Source of the DNA: Evansella sp. AB-P1
GTDB lineage: Bacteria > Bacillota > Bacilli > Bacillales > Salisediminibacteriaceae
Assembly: GCF_029688925.1 (NCBI RefSeq)
Contig: NZ_JARUKY010000031.1
Coordinates: 1 to 38,510 of the forward strand
Direction of reading: 5' to 3'
Length of the DNA: 38,510 bases
The notes beneath the pieces were generated by a model. That model was not told the origin of the DNA. It made no database searches and worked only from the letters and a program-made list of their open reading frames with translations. Each line of letters begins with the position of its first letter. The first letter of the stretch is position 1. Below, in pieces: positions 7,208 through 15,365 of the stretch. The position numbers and the translations under genes are program-made.

Positions 7208-8635
7208 ATGAAAGGACAGCTTTTTATTAATGGAGAATGGACAGGTGATTACATAGAAACAATGGACGTTTTTGATCCTGCAACTGGTGAAAAAGTAGGA
7301 AGCATACCAAAAGCAGGGGAAAAGGAAACGAAGTTAGCAATTGATGCAGCACATGATGCCTTTAAAGATTGGTCTTTACTACCTGCACAAGATCGTGCAT
7401 CTTATTTAATGAAGTGGCATGATTTAATTCTTGAAAATAAGGATGAGATTGCTGAGATATTAACAAAGGAAATGGGGAAACCATTGGCCGAGGCTAAAGG
7501 GGAAATTGCCTATTCCGCTTCGTTTATCGCTTGGTATGCTGAGGAGGCAAAGAGGATTTATGGACGAACTATTCCAGCTTCAGCACCAAATAAACGTATC
7601 CAAATTATGAAGCAACCAGTTGGTGTTGTTGCTTCCATTACTCCATGGAACTTCCCTGCTGCTATGATTGCACGTAAAATGGCTCCTGCTCTTGCAGCAG
7701 GCTGTACGTTTGTTGCAAAGCCAGCAGAATTAACACCGTTTACGGCCATAAAGCTATTTGAATTGTGTGAAGAGGCTGGTTTTCCAAAAGGGGTTGTTAA
7801 CCTTGTGATGGGTGATGCACCTAGTATTGGTAGGGTGATGACTACTAGTGATAAAGTAAGAAAGCTCACATTTACTGGTTCAACTGAGGTAGGTAAGCTT
7901 CTCATACAGCAAAGTGCAAATAAGGTTCACAATCTATCTCTAGAATTAGGGGGGCATGCACCCATGATTGTATGTGATGATGCAGACCTTGATCTTGCCG
8001 TTGAAGGTGTCATTGCTTCGAAGTTTCGAAATGCTGGTCAAACTTGTGTTTGTGGTAACCGCATTTATGTACAAGAGGGGATCCTTGAATCGTTTATGAA
8101 AAAATTAGAGGTAAAGGTGAAAGGATTAAAGGTTGGAAATGGACTTGAAGAAGGTGTAGACATCGGTCCATTAATTGAAAAGAAATCCTATGAAAAAGTA
8201 CAACGTCATGTGGAAGATGCAGTTGCAAAGGGAGCTAATGTAGTTATCGGTGGTAATGGAGTGGCTAATAATGATTCGTATTTCTTTCATCCTACCATTC
8301 TAACTAATGTTACGGATGACATGGTTGTCATGCAGGAGGAAACTTTCGGTCCCGTGGCACCAATTCAGACGTTTAAAACAGATTCTGAGGTAGTTGCGAA
8401 AGCGAATGATACTCGTTTCGGTTTAGCAGCATATTTCTTTACTGAGAATTATTCAAGAGGAACAAAGATTGCAGAAGGACTAGAATATGGTATTGTTGGA
8501 TGGAATGATGGTGTGCCAGCAGTTGCTCAAGCTCCATTTGGTGGCATGAAGGAAAGCGGAATGGGACGTGAAGGTGGAATGGAAGGAATTGAAGCTTTCT
8601 TAGAAACTAAGTTTTTATCAATCAGTTTAAAATAG
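7208..8635 (+). CDS. gabD: Succinate-semialdehyde dehydrogenase (NAD(P)+)
   Basis: A 475-residue aldehyde dehydrogenase of the GabD type. Key residues are visible: Asn148 in TPWNFP, Lys171 in VAKPAE, Glu246 in LELGGHAP and the nucleophile Cys280 in NAGQTCVCGNR. The NAGQTCVC context with two close cysteines is typical of succinate-semialdehyde dehydrogenases, as is FGGMKESGMGREGG near the end. It would oxidise succinate semialdehyde to succinate in GABA breakdown, though related aldehydes are possible. No gabT or regulator is adjacent. AGGGGAGG precedes the ATG, and a terminator follows at 8680-8730. Confidence 0.9.
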   Translation: MKGQLFINGEWTGDYIETMDVFDPATGEKVGSIPKAGEKETKLAIDAAHDAFKDWSLLPAQDRASYLMKWHDLILENKDEIAEILTKEMGKPLAEAKGEIAYSASFIAWYAEEAKRIYGRTIPASAPNKRIQIMKQPVGVVASITPWNFPAAMIARKMAPALAAGCTFVAKPAELTPFTAIKLFELCEEAGFPKGVVNLVMGDAPSIGRVMTTSDKVRKLTFTGSTEVGKLLIQQSANKVHNLSLELGGHAPMIVCDDADLDLAVEGVIASKFRNAGQTCVCGNRIYVQEGILESFMKKLEVKVKGLKVGNGLEEGVDIGPLIEKKSYEKVQRHVEDAVAKGANVVIGGNGVANNDSYFFHPTILTNVTDDMVVMQEETFGPVAPIQTFKTDSEVVAKANDTRFGLAAYFFTENYSRGTKIAEGLEYGIVGWNDGVPAVAQAPFGGMKESGMGREGGMEGIEAFLETKFLSISLK

Positions 8636-8679
8636 TACCTCTTTTATGCTATGGCAATATAACTAGTGATTAACGAGAT

Positions 8680-8730
8680 CATAAAGCATCTAATCATTTT
8701 TGAGATATGATGCTTTATGGTTCTTTTTTA
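8680..8730 (+). terminator. Terminator of gabD
   Basis: CATAAAGCATC (8680-8690) and GATGCTTTATG (8709-8719) form a perfect 11-bp stem, followed by TTCTTTTTT. Confidence 0.88.
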
Positions 8731-8839
8731 TATAAAACTACAACACTATTAAAAATATGTACAGGAATGAAAGCTTTTGTGATAAGATTATTTAGTCTTT
8801 TAAATCAAAAAACAACATGAAAAACAGGAGGCGCAAAAA

Positions 8840-9655
8840 ATGAAAAAGTTATTATTAGTTATCTTAACATTAGGATTTGTAACAGCATGTGGAACAGAAA
8901 CATTTGAACACGTTGAAGTAGAATTTGAAGATTTTACTGAGGTGTCAGAGTCTCAAATTCAAACTAACGTATCGGAATTAATACATATTAACAATGAGTA
9001 TATCTCTAGTAATAATGTTAATGGTTATTTAGCAAATCGTACGAATGACTCCAAGGTAAGTGAAGAGCTTGAAGCAGAGTTTGAAAGTTATGATTTTTCT
9101 TATGACGTTGAATCTATTGAAATAGTGGAAGTTACGGAGGATGCTGTTACTGTAGTTGTTGTACAAAAGGAACTTTTTGATAATGTTTCTGAAGATATAG
9201 ATGTGGTAGATAGTCTTGTTACGATTGAGTATGTATTTGAACTAAATGAAAATAACAATTTAACAATCTCTAATGAAACTATTTTAGAATCTTTACCACT
9301 GACATTAATTGAAGAGGTTGAAGAGTTAATACATTTGAATATCGAAGCAGCTCATGAAAAAGATGTTGAAAAATATATGGGCACACTAGCAGAGGTAACA
9401 GAAGATTTTACTAATACGATAGAAGAACAATTTAACTTGTTTGACATTGAGTATAATATATTAGAGCTTGAGATTCTTGAGTTTTCAGACGAGGAAGTAA
9501 TTGTAGAAGTTCATCAAGAAAATATTTTCCATTATGTACATGAGGATTGGGAAGCTTATGATAGTATAGCAATTGCCCATCATACTCTAACGCGTCAGGA
9601 CGGAGAATTGAAATTTTATTATACAGAAATCATAGATTCTCAGCCATTAGATTAA
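8840..9655 (+). CDS. Lipoprotein with two tandem NTF2-like repeats
   Basis: A 271-residue exported lipoprotein. The signal peptide MKKLLLVILTLGFVTAC carries a lipobox ending at Cys17. The mature part consists of two diverged copies of one domain: SELIHINNEY (45-54) matches EELIHLNIEA (161-170), and YDFSYDVESIEIVEV (84-98) matches FDIEYNILELEILEF (201-215). The helix-then-strand pattern suggests an NTF2/SnoaL-like fold. It is very acidic, with few Lys and Arg. AGGAGG lies before the ATG, and a perfect 12-bp terminator follows. The function is unknown. Confidence 0.82.
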   Translation: MKKLLLVILTLGFVTACGTETFEHVEVEFEDFTEVSESQIQTNVSELIHINNEYISSNNVNGYLANRTNDSKVSEELEAEFESYDFSYDVESIEIVEVTEDAVTVVVVQKELFDNVSEDIDVVDSLVTIEYVFELNENNNLTISNETILESLPLTLIEEVEELIHLNIEAAHEKDVEKYMGTLAEVTEDFTNTIEEQFNLFDIEYNILELEILEFSDEEVIVEVHQENIFHYVHEDWEAYDSIAIAHHTLTRQDGELKFYYTEIIDSQPLD

Positions 9656-9732
9656 AAACAAAACATAATCAAATTAACATGCTAAATTACACAACTTTCA
9701 TACCCAAAATCACAGTATAATTTGCATGGCGT

Positions 9733-9785
9733 AAAGGCAGGAAGTACAGTTCTTCCTGCCTTTAATTTTGTTGTTTTTTTTTTGT
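9733..9785 (+). terminator. Terminator of the duplicated lipoprotein
   Basis: AAAGGCAGGAAG (9733-9744) and CTTCCTGCCTTT (9752-9763) are perfect arms around a 7-base loop, with a long T-rich tail. Confidence 0.9.
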
Positions 9786-9980
9786 TGAACTAACGCTAAC
9801 CCGATAGCGAAAAAGATTTCTTTATAAAAACCAATATTAACTTCCGAGAGTTGTAATTATTAAAACTACAACAGAGGTCCAAAACCATGGCGAAGCCCAA
9901 TGAGTAAGTGGGGGATGAATCGCCTTTTTGCGTAGCAAAACATTTGTTCTTTTAGTAAGATATACATGTAGGTTGTTCTT

Positions 9981-10325
9981 ATGACTAGTGCTGAGATTAT
10001 TAATGATGCAGGGGAAGTGGAAGATACTAGATTGAGCCTTTTCTACCTTCCACAACAAGAGATTAATGCTGCGATGAAGACTGACCAGGAGTCATACTCA
10101 TCCAATGAAGCAACGCTAAAGGTAGAGAATGCAGGACCATCCTCGTTATTTTTCGGGCATCATTATAAGATTTAGAAAAAATTAGATGATATATGGCGTA
10201 CTGTTCCACAAGAATTAGTTTATATTGGTTCTTTAACGCCAGGACATTATCGGGTGATAAAAGATTTTGAGGGAGAAGGGACAAATATTTCCATCGTCCT
10301 AGCAGCTGAATTTTTCGTTGAATAA
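9981..10325 (+). pseudogene. Remnant of a bacterial Ig-like domain protein
   Basis: The reading frame from 9981 gives SYSSNEATLKVENAGPSSLF, then GHHYKI, an in-frame TAG at 10173-10175, and continues in the same frame as KKLDDIWRTVPQEL, LTPGHYRVIKDF and AAEFFVE to a TAA at 10323. This is the pattern of the Bacillus Ig-like domain (a fixed-size beta-sandwich ending in an AEF-V-E strand). The N-terminus is missing (TAG just upstream, no signal peptide, no ribosome binding site), so it is a truncated pseudogene with an amber stop. Confidence 0.65.
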
Positions 10326-10500
10326 ATGAGGTGAGATTTATTGACCAACCCATTAATGGAAGAAATCATTTGTTATTTTCGGTGTAAACCTCTCCGATTA
10401 AATCTGAGATTTTGATGGAGCATCCCTTATATTAAAATCAAACAAGCAACCTTTGGTGTCTCTAGTGCTTTAGTTAGACTAATTAATGAAGACTAGTTCC
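10326..10500 (+). other. Coding debris between Ig remnant and merR
   Basis: A GAGGTG at 10329-10334 precedes a short frame from TTG 10341 (TNPLMEEIICYFRCKPL) that stops soon, and another open piece ends in ATFGVSSALVRLINED at about 10497. These look like leftovers of broken genes and match no family I recognise. Together with the Ig remnant they mark about 500 bp of decay. Confidence 0.3.
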
Positions 10501-10516
10501 TAATGTCCTTTAATTC

Positions 10517-10547
10517 TTGACCGTTCCCTTAGGGTACGTAGTATAAA
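10517..10547 (+). promoter_or_regulatory. MerR-type promoter with 19-bp spacer and operator
   Basis: TTGACC (10517-10522) and TATAAA (10542-10547) are separated by 19 bp, the over-long spacer characteristic of MerR-controlled promoters. The spacer carries the dyad GTTCCCT-T-AGGGTAC (10523-10537, 6 of 7 positions symmetric). It lies directly before the merR gene, so autoregulation is likely. Confidence 0.75.
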
Positions 10548-10569
10548 TGAGGTCAAGGAGGGGTGGTAA

Positions 10570-11400
10570 ATGCAAATTAAAGATGTAGAAAAAAGAACCG
10601 GTTTGACAAAAAAGGCCATTCGATATTATGAAGAGGCTGGACTTATTCAAACATCTAGAAAGGAAAATCGCTACAAGGAGTACAGTAACGAAACAATTGA
10701 TATTTTACTTAAAGTGAAGCAGCTCCGACTTTTAGGTTTTTCTGTAGATGAAATTAAAAGGGTATTTTCTGAAGAAAATCATGAAGAGATCATAATGGAA
10801 AAATTAAAAGAAAATGAAGTAAAACTAAAACAAACGTACGCTGTTAAACAAGTATTAGAAATAATGTTAGAAGGTAACACTGTTGAATCCTTTGATGTTG
10901 AGAAGCTATTATTGAAAGAAAAAACAAAAGAATATATGTACATCCGACATAATAATTTACTTTTTGGTCTAATTAATTTGGTCGCATTTATAGGAATTTA
11001 TATATATTTTTTTTCAAATATCAATTCAATAAGCTATTCTTCGGGATCATTTCTTACATTACTAAGCGTTCAAGGCATTGCTTGTGTATGGCTTATGAGT
11101 TATCAACAAAAACGAAAGAAAAAAGCAAGGAATGAAGGCATTTTACTCATGGAAATTAAACCATTAGAACGGCTTGTTCAGTTTATCGTTTTCATATTAA
11201 CTTACGTATTAACTGCACGAATGTGCGTAGAAGGTTTTTACTTTGCACAAAGGTACCTTGAATGGGGAGAAGATTATTTTTTGGTTATCGGTAATATAAC
11301 GCTAGGACTGTTTATGTCTTTTTTGGGAATTTTAATACTAATAGCAAGCTTCATAGACACGAATAAATCAATTGGAGAGTTTGTCTTATTTAGTAAATAA
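10570..11400 (+). CDS. Membrane-anchored MerR family regulator
   Basis: A 276-residue protein. Residues 1-65 form a MerR winged-helix DNA-binding domain (MQIKDVEKRTGLTKKAIRYY, then LLGFSVDEIKRVF); about 75-100 is the coiled-coil dimerisation helix. Instead of a soluble ligand domain, the C-terminal half holds four membrane helices at about 129-149, 161-178, 202-226 and 236-261, with a basic loop KRKKKAR between 2 and 3. It is therefore probably a one-component sensor that binds DNA while in the membrane. The ATG follows AAGGAGGGG, and the MerR-type promoter lies just upstream. The target and signal are unknown; no transporter is adjacent on this strand. Confidence 0.85.
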   Translation: MQIKDVEKRTGLTKKAIRYYEEAGLIQTSRKENRYKEYSNETIDILLKVKQLRLLGFSVDEIKRVFSEENHEEIIMEKLKENEVKLKQTYAVKQVLEIMLEGNTVESFDVEKLLLKEKTKEYMYIRHNNLLFGLINLVAFIGIYIYFFSNINSISYSSGSFLTLLSVQGIACVWLMSYQQKRKKKARNEGILLMEIKPLERLVQFIVFILTYVLTARMCVEGFYFAQRYLEWGEDYFLVIGNITLGLFMSFLGILILIASFIDTNKSIGEFVLFSK

Positions 11401-11548
11401 TGTGTGTATTTTATGTCGGAATAGATTATTTCCTAATATTTTTGTTTTTGTATTGTAATACAAGAAACCTTTTTACAAACGAAGCCCTTTCATATAAAAT
11501 TTTAATAGAAATAATTAAAATATATTTTAACTGAAGGATGTGCTAATA

Positions 11549-11935
11549 ATGGCAGTTACAAAAATTGAACATGTTGGAGTAATGGTTACAGATTTAGAAG
11601 CTTCTATTGCTTTTTATCGTGATGTTGTAGGTCTAGAAGTAATCAGTAGTATGGAATTAGACAATGGAACAAAGCTTTATTTTTTAGGTTTCCCTAATGC
11701 AAAAGAAACGGTTGTAGAATTAGTTGCAAGGAAAGTGTCATCATTTCCTGAAGAGGGAAGGGTACATCATATCTGCTTTACAGTTGACAATATCGAGGAA
11801 GAAGTGGAACGTTTAAAAGAAATAAACGCAGCATTTGTTGATGAGAATATTAACACATTACCTAATGGAGCTAAAAATATTTTCATTTATGGACCTGATC
11901 GAGAAAGAATTGAGTTTCTAGAAACAGGTAAATAA
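11549..11935 (+). CDS. VOC-family (glyoxalase-like) metalloprotein
   Basis: A 128-residue vicinal-oxygen-chelate protein made of two beta-alpha-beta-beta-beta units: IEHVGVMVTDLEASIAFYRD (6-25) and VHHICFTVDNIEEEVERLK (72-90). Candidate metal ligands His8, Glu57, His73 or His74, and Glu122 are in the positions used by glyoxalase I-like enzymes, so it may be an active lyase or isomerase. The substrate is undetermined. I chose the ATG at 11549 because GAAGGATG (11533-11540) is its ribosome binding site; a GTG at 11540 would overlap it. A terminator follows at 11989-12035. Confidence 0.85.
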   Translation: MAVTKIEHVGVMVTDLEASIAFYRDVVGLEVISSMELDNGTKLYFLGFPNAKETVVELVARKVSSFPEEGRVHHICFTVDNIEEEVERLKEINAAFVDENINTLPNGAKNIFIYGPDRERIEFLETGK

Positions 11936-11988
11936 GCATTTTAAAAGAAATTTTAAAATTTTCATAGAGCAATGTAAATGATCGTTCG

Positions 11989-12035
11989 AGGTTCCTGCCA
12001 CACCTTAAAAGCACATCGGTAGGAACCTTTATTTT
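11989..12035 (+). terminator. Terminator of the VOC gene
   Basis: AGGTTCCTGCC (11989-11999) pairs with GGTAGGAACCT (12018-12028), with one G-T wobble, followed by TTATTTTG. Confidence 0.8.
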
Positions 12036-12334
12036 GTATGTACTTCTTTCTTCGCTGCAATTATTTTCAAAGAATATGTGATGATAAATTCTTCCTATAA
12101 AACTCCTATTAACCTCTATAGCTCAAGATAACCAATATATAAAATTATATAAAGTTATTTATAATATTACATTCTCCACTGAAAATATAATCTCCATTAT
12201 ACAAAAATTAACATATGTATCAATTTTACAACAGTTTTCCAATACAAACAGATACAAAATGAAATATTAACATGATATTAGATAAAGAATTGGGCATACT
12301 TTGAATAATAATTTTGGAAACTGGAGGGAGAAAA
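12036..12334. other. AT-rich gap upstream of the RNase J gene
   Basis: About 300 bp with no ORF of interest, repeat or convincing promoter pair. It is strongly AT-rich and presumably holds the RNase J promoter. No rpoY-like small ORF, the usual partner of rnjA in Bacillus, is present. Confidence 0.6.
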
Positions 12335-14008
12335 ATGAGTACATTAGATCAAACACTAGCTGTATTTGCCTTAGGTGGCTTAAATGAAATTGGTAAAAAC
12401 ATGTATGCAATACAATATGAAGATGAAATTATTATTATTGATTGCGGGAACAAATTTCCTGATGAGAGCTTATTAGGAATAGACTTAATCATTCCTGATA
12501 TTTCCTTTTTGATAGAAAATAAAGATAAGGTAAAAGGCCTTATTGTTACACATGGACATGAAGATCACATCGGAGGTATCCCGTTTTTATTAAAAAAATT
12601 AAAAATACCTGTTTATGCAACTAGATTCACACTTGGACTTATTGAGTTAAAGTTAAAAGAGCATAAAATATTAAGGGAAACAAAACTAGTGGAAATCGAT
12701 TCTAGTTCAACTATCTCTTTTAATGGTTTTAATGTAGAGTTTTTTAAAGTAACTCATAGTATTCCTGATTGCTTAGGTATTGTATTTCGCACTCCAGAAG
12801 GAAATATCGTACATACTGGTGACTTTAAATTTGATTATACCCCTGCAAAAAAAGAGCATTCAGAAATTCATAAGATGGCTGAAATAGGTAAAGAAGGTGT
12901 CTTACTTCTTTTATCTGAAAGTACAAATGCCGAACGAAGAGGCTCCACCCCATCTGAGCAAATGGTAGGAGAGCATGTGGACGAAGCATTTCTGAAGGCT
13001 GAAGGAAAGGTAATACTTTCTACTTTTGCATCTAATGTAAGTCGACTTCAACAAGCGATTGATGCTGCAACGAAAACAAACCGCAAGCTGGCATTACTTG
13101 GACGAAGTATGGTAAATGTTGTAGAAGTAGCCATAGAACGTGGATATTTAGATGTACCTGATGGAATGATGATTGATCAAAATGAAATCAATAGTCTTCC
13201 ACCGGAAAAAATATGTATTTTATGTACAGGAAGTCAAGGGGAGCCCCTTGCGGCATTATCTCGATTATCTACTGGTAATTTTAGAGGTGTAGAGGTTTTA
13301 GCTGGTGACACAGTAATCTTAGCAGCAGGTCCAATACCTGGAAACGAGAAAGCTGTGACACGAATTGTTGACAATTTATTTACTATTGGTGCTAAAGTAA
13401 TTTATGGATCCGGCAGTTCTTCAGGAATGCATGTTTCTGGACACGGTTACCAAGAAGATTTAAAACTAATGCTTACGTTAATGAATCCTACTTATTTTAT
13501 TCCTATACATGGTGAATACCGCATGCTTCATCATCACCGTCAATTAGCAGAATCTGTAGGTCTCAAAAAGGGAAATTCCTTTATTATTAAAAATGGTGAT
13601 GTAGTCGAAATTAAAAATCGTGAAGCACGACAAACAAGAAGAGTTCCTGCTGGAAATACGTATGTAGATGGAATTGGTGTAGGAGATACTGGTGAAATTG
13701 TACTACGAGACCGGAAGCAACTTTCTGAGGACGGAATGCTAGTTATTGTATTAACGATGAGCAAACATGAGAAGAAGCTTGTCACTAACCCAGACACTAT
13801 TTCTCGTGGATTTGTTTTTGTGAAAAATGCAGAAGAATTATTAAATGATGTAAATAAACTAATTACGAAATCAGTAAATGAACTAGACGATCGAGATAAA
13901 AATGAATGGGGTATTATTAAACAACATGTAAAAAGATCTGTAGGCCAATATTTATTTACACATACGAAAAAGAAACCAATGATATTACCTATAATTATCG
14001 AGGTATAA
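12335..14008 (+). CDS. RNase J family ribonuclease (J1-like paralogue)
   Basis: A 557-residue beta-CASP metallo-beta-lactamase ribonuclease. The N-terminus AVFALGGLNEIGKNMYAIQY and the zinc motif THGHEDHIGG (72-81; His73, His75, Asp77, His78) are those of RNase J. HSIPDCLGIVFRTPEGNIV, ILCTGSQGEPLAALSR, SGHGYQEDLKLML, PIHGEYRML and the C-terminal end KKPMILPIIIEV complete the pattern. RNase J works as a 5'-3' exonuclease and endonuclease in mRNA turnover. I chose the ATG at 12335, four bases after GGAGGGAG; an in-frame TTG at 12314 lies upstream of that site. No rpoY precedes it, so it may be an additional copy rather than the housekeeping rnjA. Confidence 0.92.
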   Translation: MSTLDQTLAVFALGGLNEIGKNMYAIQYEDEIIIIDCGNKFPDESLLGIDLIIPDISFLIENKDKVKGLIVTHGHEDHIGGIPFLLKKLKIPVYATRFTLGLIELKLKEHKILRETKLVEIDSSSTISFNGFNVEFFKVTHSIPDCLGIVFRTPEGNIVHTGDFKFDYTPAKKEHSEIHKMAEIGKEGVLLLLSESTNAERRGSTPSEQMVGEHVDEAFLKAEGKVILSTFASNVSRLQQAIDAATKTNRKLALLGRSMVNVVEVAIERGYLDVPDGMMIDQNEINSLPPEKICILCTGSQGEPLAALSRLSTGNFRGVEVLAGDTVILAAGPIPGNEKAVTRIVDNLFTIGAKVIYGSGSSSGMHVSGHGYQEDLKLMLTLMNPTYFIPIHGEYRMLHHHRQLAESVGLKKGNSFIIKNGDVVEIKNREARQTRRVPAGNTYVDGIGVGDTGEIVLRDRKQLSEDGMLVIVLTMSKHEKKLVTNPDTISRGFVFVKNAEELLNDVNKLITKSVNELDDRDKNEWGIIKQHVKRSVGQYLFTHTKKKPMILPIIIEV

Positions 14009-14078
14009 GTAAAAAAACCTAAAAGGACACATTGAACAGATTAACTAAAGTAAAAAACAATAAAACAGTAAAATAAAA

Positions 14079-14118
14079 CAACAGCCAAAAAAATCAAATA
14101 AGATTTGTTTGGCTGTTT
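14079..14118 (-). terminator. Terminator between RNase J and aldo/keto reductase
   Basis: AACAGCCAAA and TTTGGCTGTT flank an AT-rich centre. On the minus strand the stem is followed by a T-rich tail (GTTTTATTTT), so it mainly serves the reductase gene ending at 14126. Confidence 0.75.
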
Positions 14119-14125
14119 AAAATAC

Positions 14126-15097
14126 TTAATTTGTTACTTCACTACGATCTGTTGCCGGTGGTGGTGCAACAGATAAGGCAGATATTGTTTGTCTCCATTC
14201 TTCATCCATCTTAATATCGAGAGCTGCTAAGGAAGGTTCTAGTTGTTCCAGATTCCGACTGCCGATGATTGGTGCTGTAATTGCTGGATGAGACTTTACC
14301 CAAGCAACAGCTAAAGTCGCTGGATGGTAGCCGTGGTCTTTTGCATATTTTGAAAAGCGATCTGCAGTTTCAAAGTATATCTTTTCTTCGTACCGCTTAC
14401 TATAGTTTTCCTGTTCTACTAATCTTCCTTCATTTGGTTTAGAAGGTCCGCTATATTTACCAGTAAGTAGACCTCCTCCTAATGGACTATATGGTATAAC
14501 TCCCATATTTTCAGATTCTGCTAATGGGAGGATTTCTACTTCTGCTTGTCTTTTTACAAGGTTGTACATAGGTTGAATCAATTCAAAACGGGCGAGACTT
14601 TCTCTTTCTGAAATACCTAATGCTTTAGCTATTTGCCACGCAGCCCAGTTGCTAACTGCTGGGTATAAAATTTTACCTTGTTTTTGAAGGTCATCCATTG
14701 CGCGAAGCGTTTCTTCTATAGCTGTTAAGCTATCAAATTGATGAACAAAATAAAATTCAATTCGATCTGTTCCAAGACGTTGCAAACTATTTTCCACTTC
14801 GTGCATAATATGTCTACGAGATAACCCTCTATCGTTTACATCATTCCCCATTTTTCCGTGAACCTTCGTTGTTAATACCAACTCATCTCGTATACCTTGC
14901 ATACATTTCCCTAAAATTTCTTCTGATTTCCCTTTACTGTAAACGTTTGCAGTATCAAAGAAATTAATTCCTACCTCACGACATCGATTAAACATTGCAA
15001 TTGATGTTTCTTCATCAGCAACACCACCAAAAGACATTGTTCCAAAACAAAGACTAGAAACTTGAATACCAGTTTTACCAATAACATTATACTCCAT
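14126..15097 (-). CDS. Aldo/keto reductase (second of three)
   Basis: A 323-residue NAD(P)H-dependent reductase. The N-terminus EYNVIGKTGIQVSSLCFGTM and catalytic residues Asp48, Tyr53 (FFDTANVY), Lys78 and His119 are complete, and the C-terminal cofactor segment APIIGSRNLEQLEPSL is present. It is clearly a paralogue of the genes at 1135 and 28429 but too diverged for a recent duplication. GGAGGAG lies before the ATG, and an extended -10 promoter is at 15169-15177 on the minus strand. It converges on the RNase J gene, with a shared hairpin between them. The substrate is unknown. Confidence 0.92.
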   Translation of the reverse strand: MEYNVIGKTGIQVSSLCFGTMSFGGVADEETSIAMFNRCREVGINFFDTANVYSKGKSEEILGKCMQGIRDELVLTTKVHGKMGNDVNDRGLSRRHIMHEVENSLQRLGTDRIEFYFVHQFDSLTAIEETLRAMDDLQKQGKILYPAVSNWAAWQIAKALGISERESLARFELIQPMYNLVKRQAEVEILPLAESENMGVIPYSPLGGGLLTGKYSGPSKPNEGRLVEQENYSKRYEEKIYFETADRFSKYAKDHGYHPATLAVAWVKSHPAITAPIIGSRNLEQLEPSLAALDIKMDEEWRQTISALSVAPPPATDRSEVTN

Positions 15098-15168
15098 TTT
15101 TCTCCTCCTTTTAGTTAGTAATCACTTTATCTATGTAAATCTTCTTGGTTAGTTATTTCGTAAAACTA

Positions 15169-15177
15169 ATTATAACA
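15169..15177 (-). promoter_or_regulatory. Extended -10 promoter of aldo/keto reductase
   Basis: On the minus strand the sequence reads TGTTATAAT (TGn plus TATAAT, hexamer at plus 15169-15174), about 70 bases before the start codon. The -35 region is poor. Confidence 0.5.
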
Positions 15178-15365
15178 TAGCTTTTGTATTATTTTTTATT
15201 AATACAAATGAAACATGATGAAAGTAAATAATGGCCTTAGGAGTAAAGAACTATCCTCAATAATATTATACTTGAGGATAACATACATGAAACTTCCCTT
15301 ATGGTATGTTGTAAATGTTAACAATACAGGTATGCCATTTATGACTTTAAAAGGGCGGTGTCATC

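Noticed and set aside
7558-7905. Long minus-strand reading frame inside gabD
   Set aside because: It is the antisense shadow of a well-conserved dehydrogenase gene and has no ribosome binding site or family match.
9837-10058. Minus-strand frame ending in a hydrophobic stretch (WFWTSVVVLIITTLGS)
   Set aside because: It overlaps the Ig-like remnant on the other strand and lacks a start signal. The hydrophobic tail could be a fragment of a lost membrane protein, but this is too thin to call.
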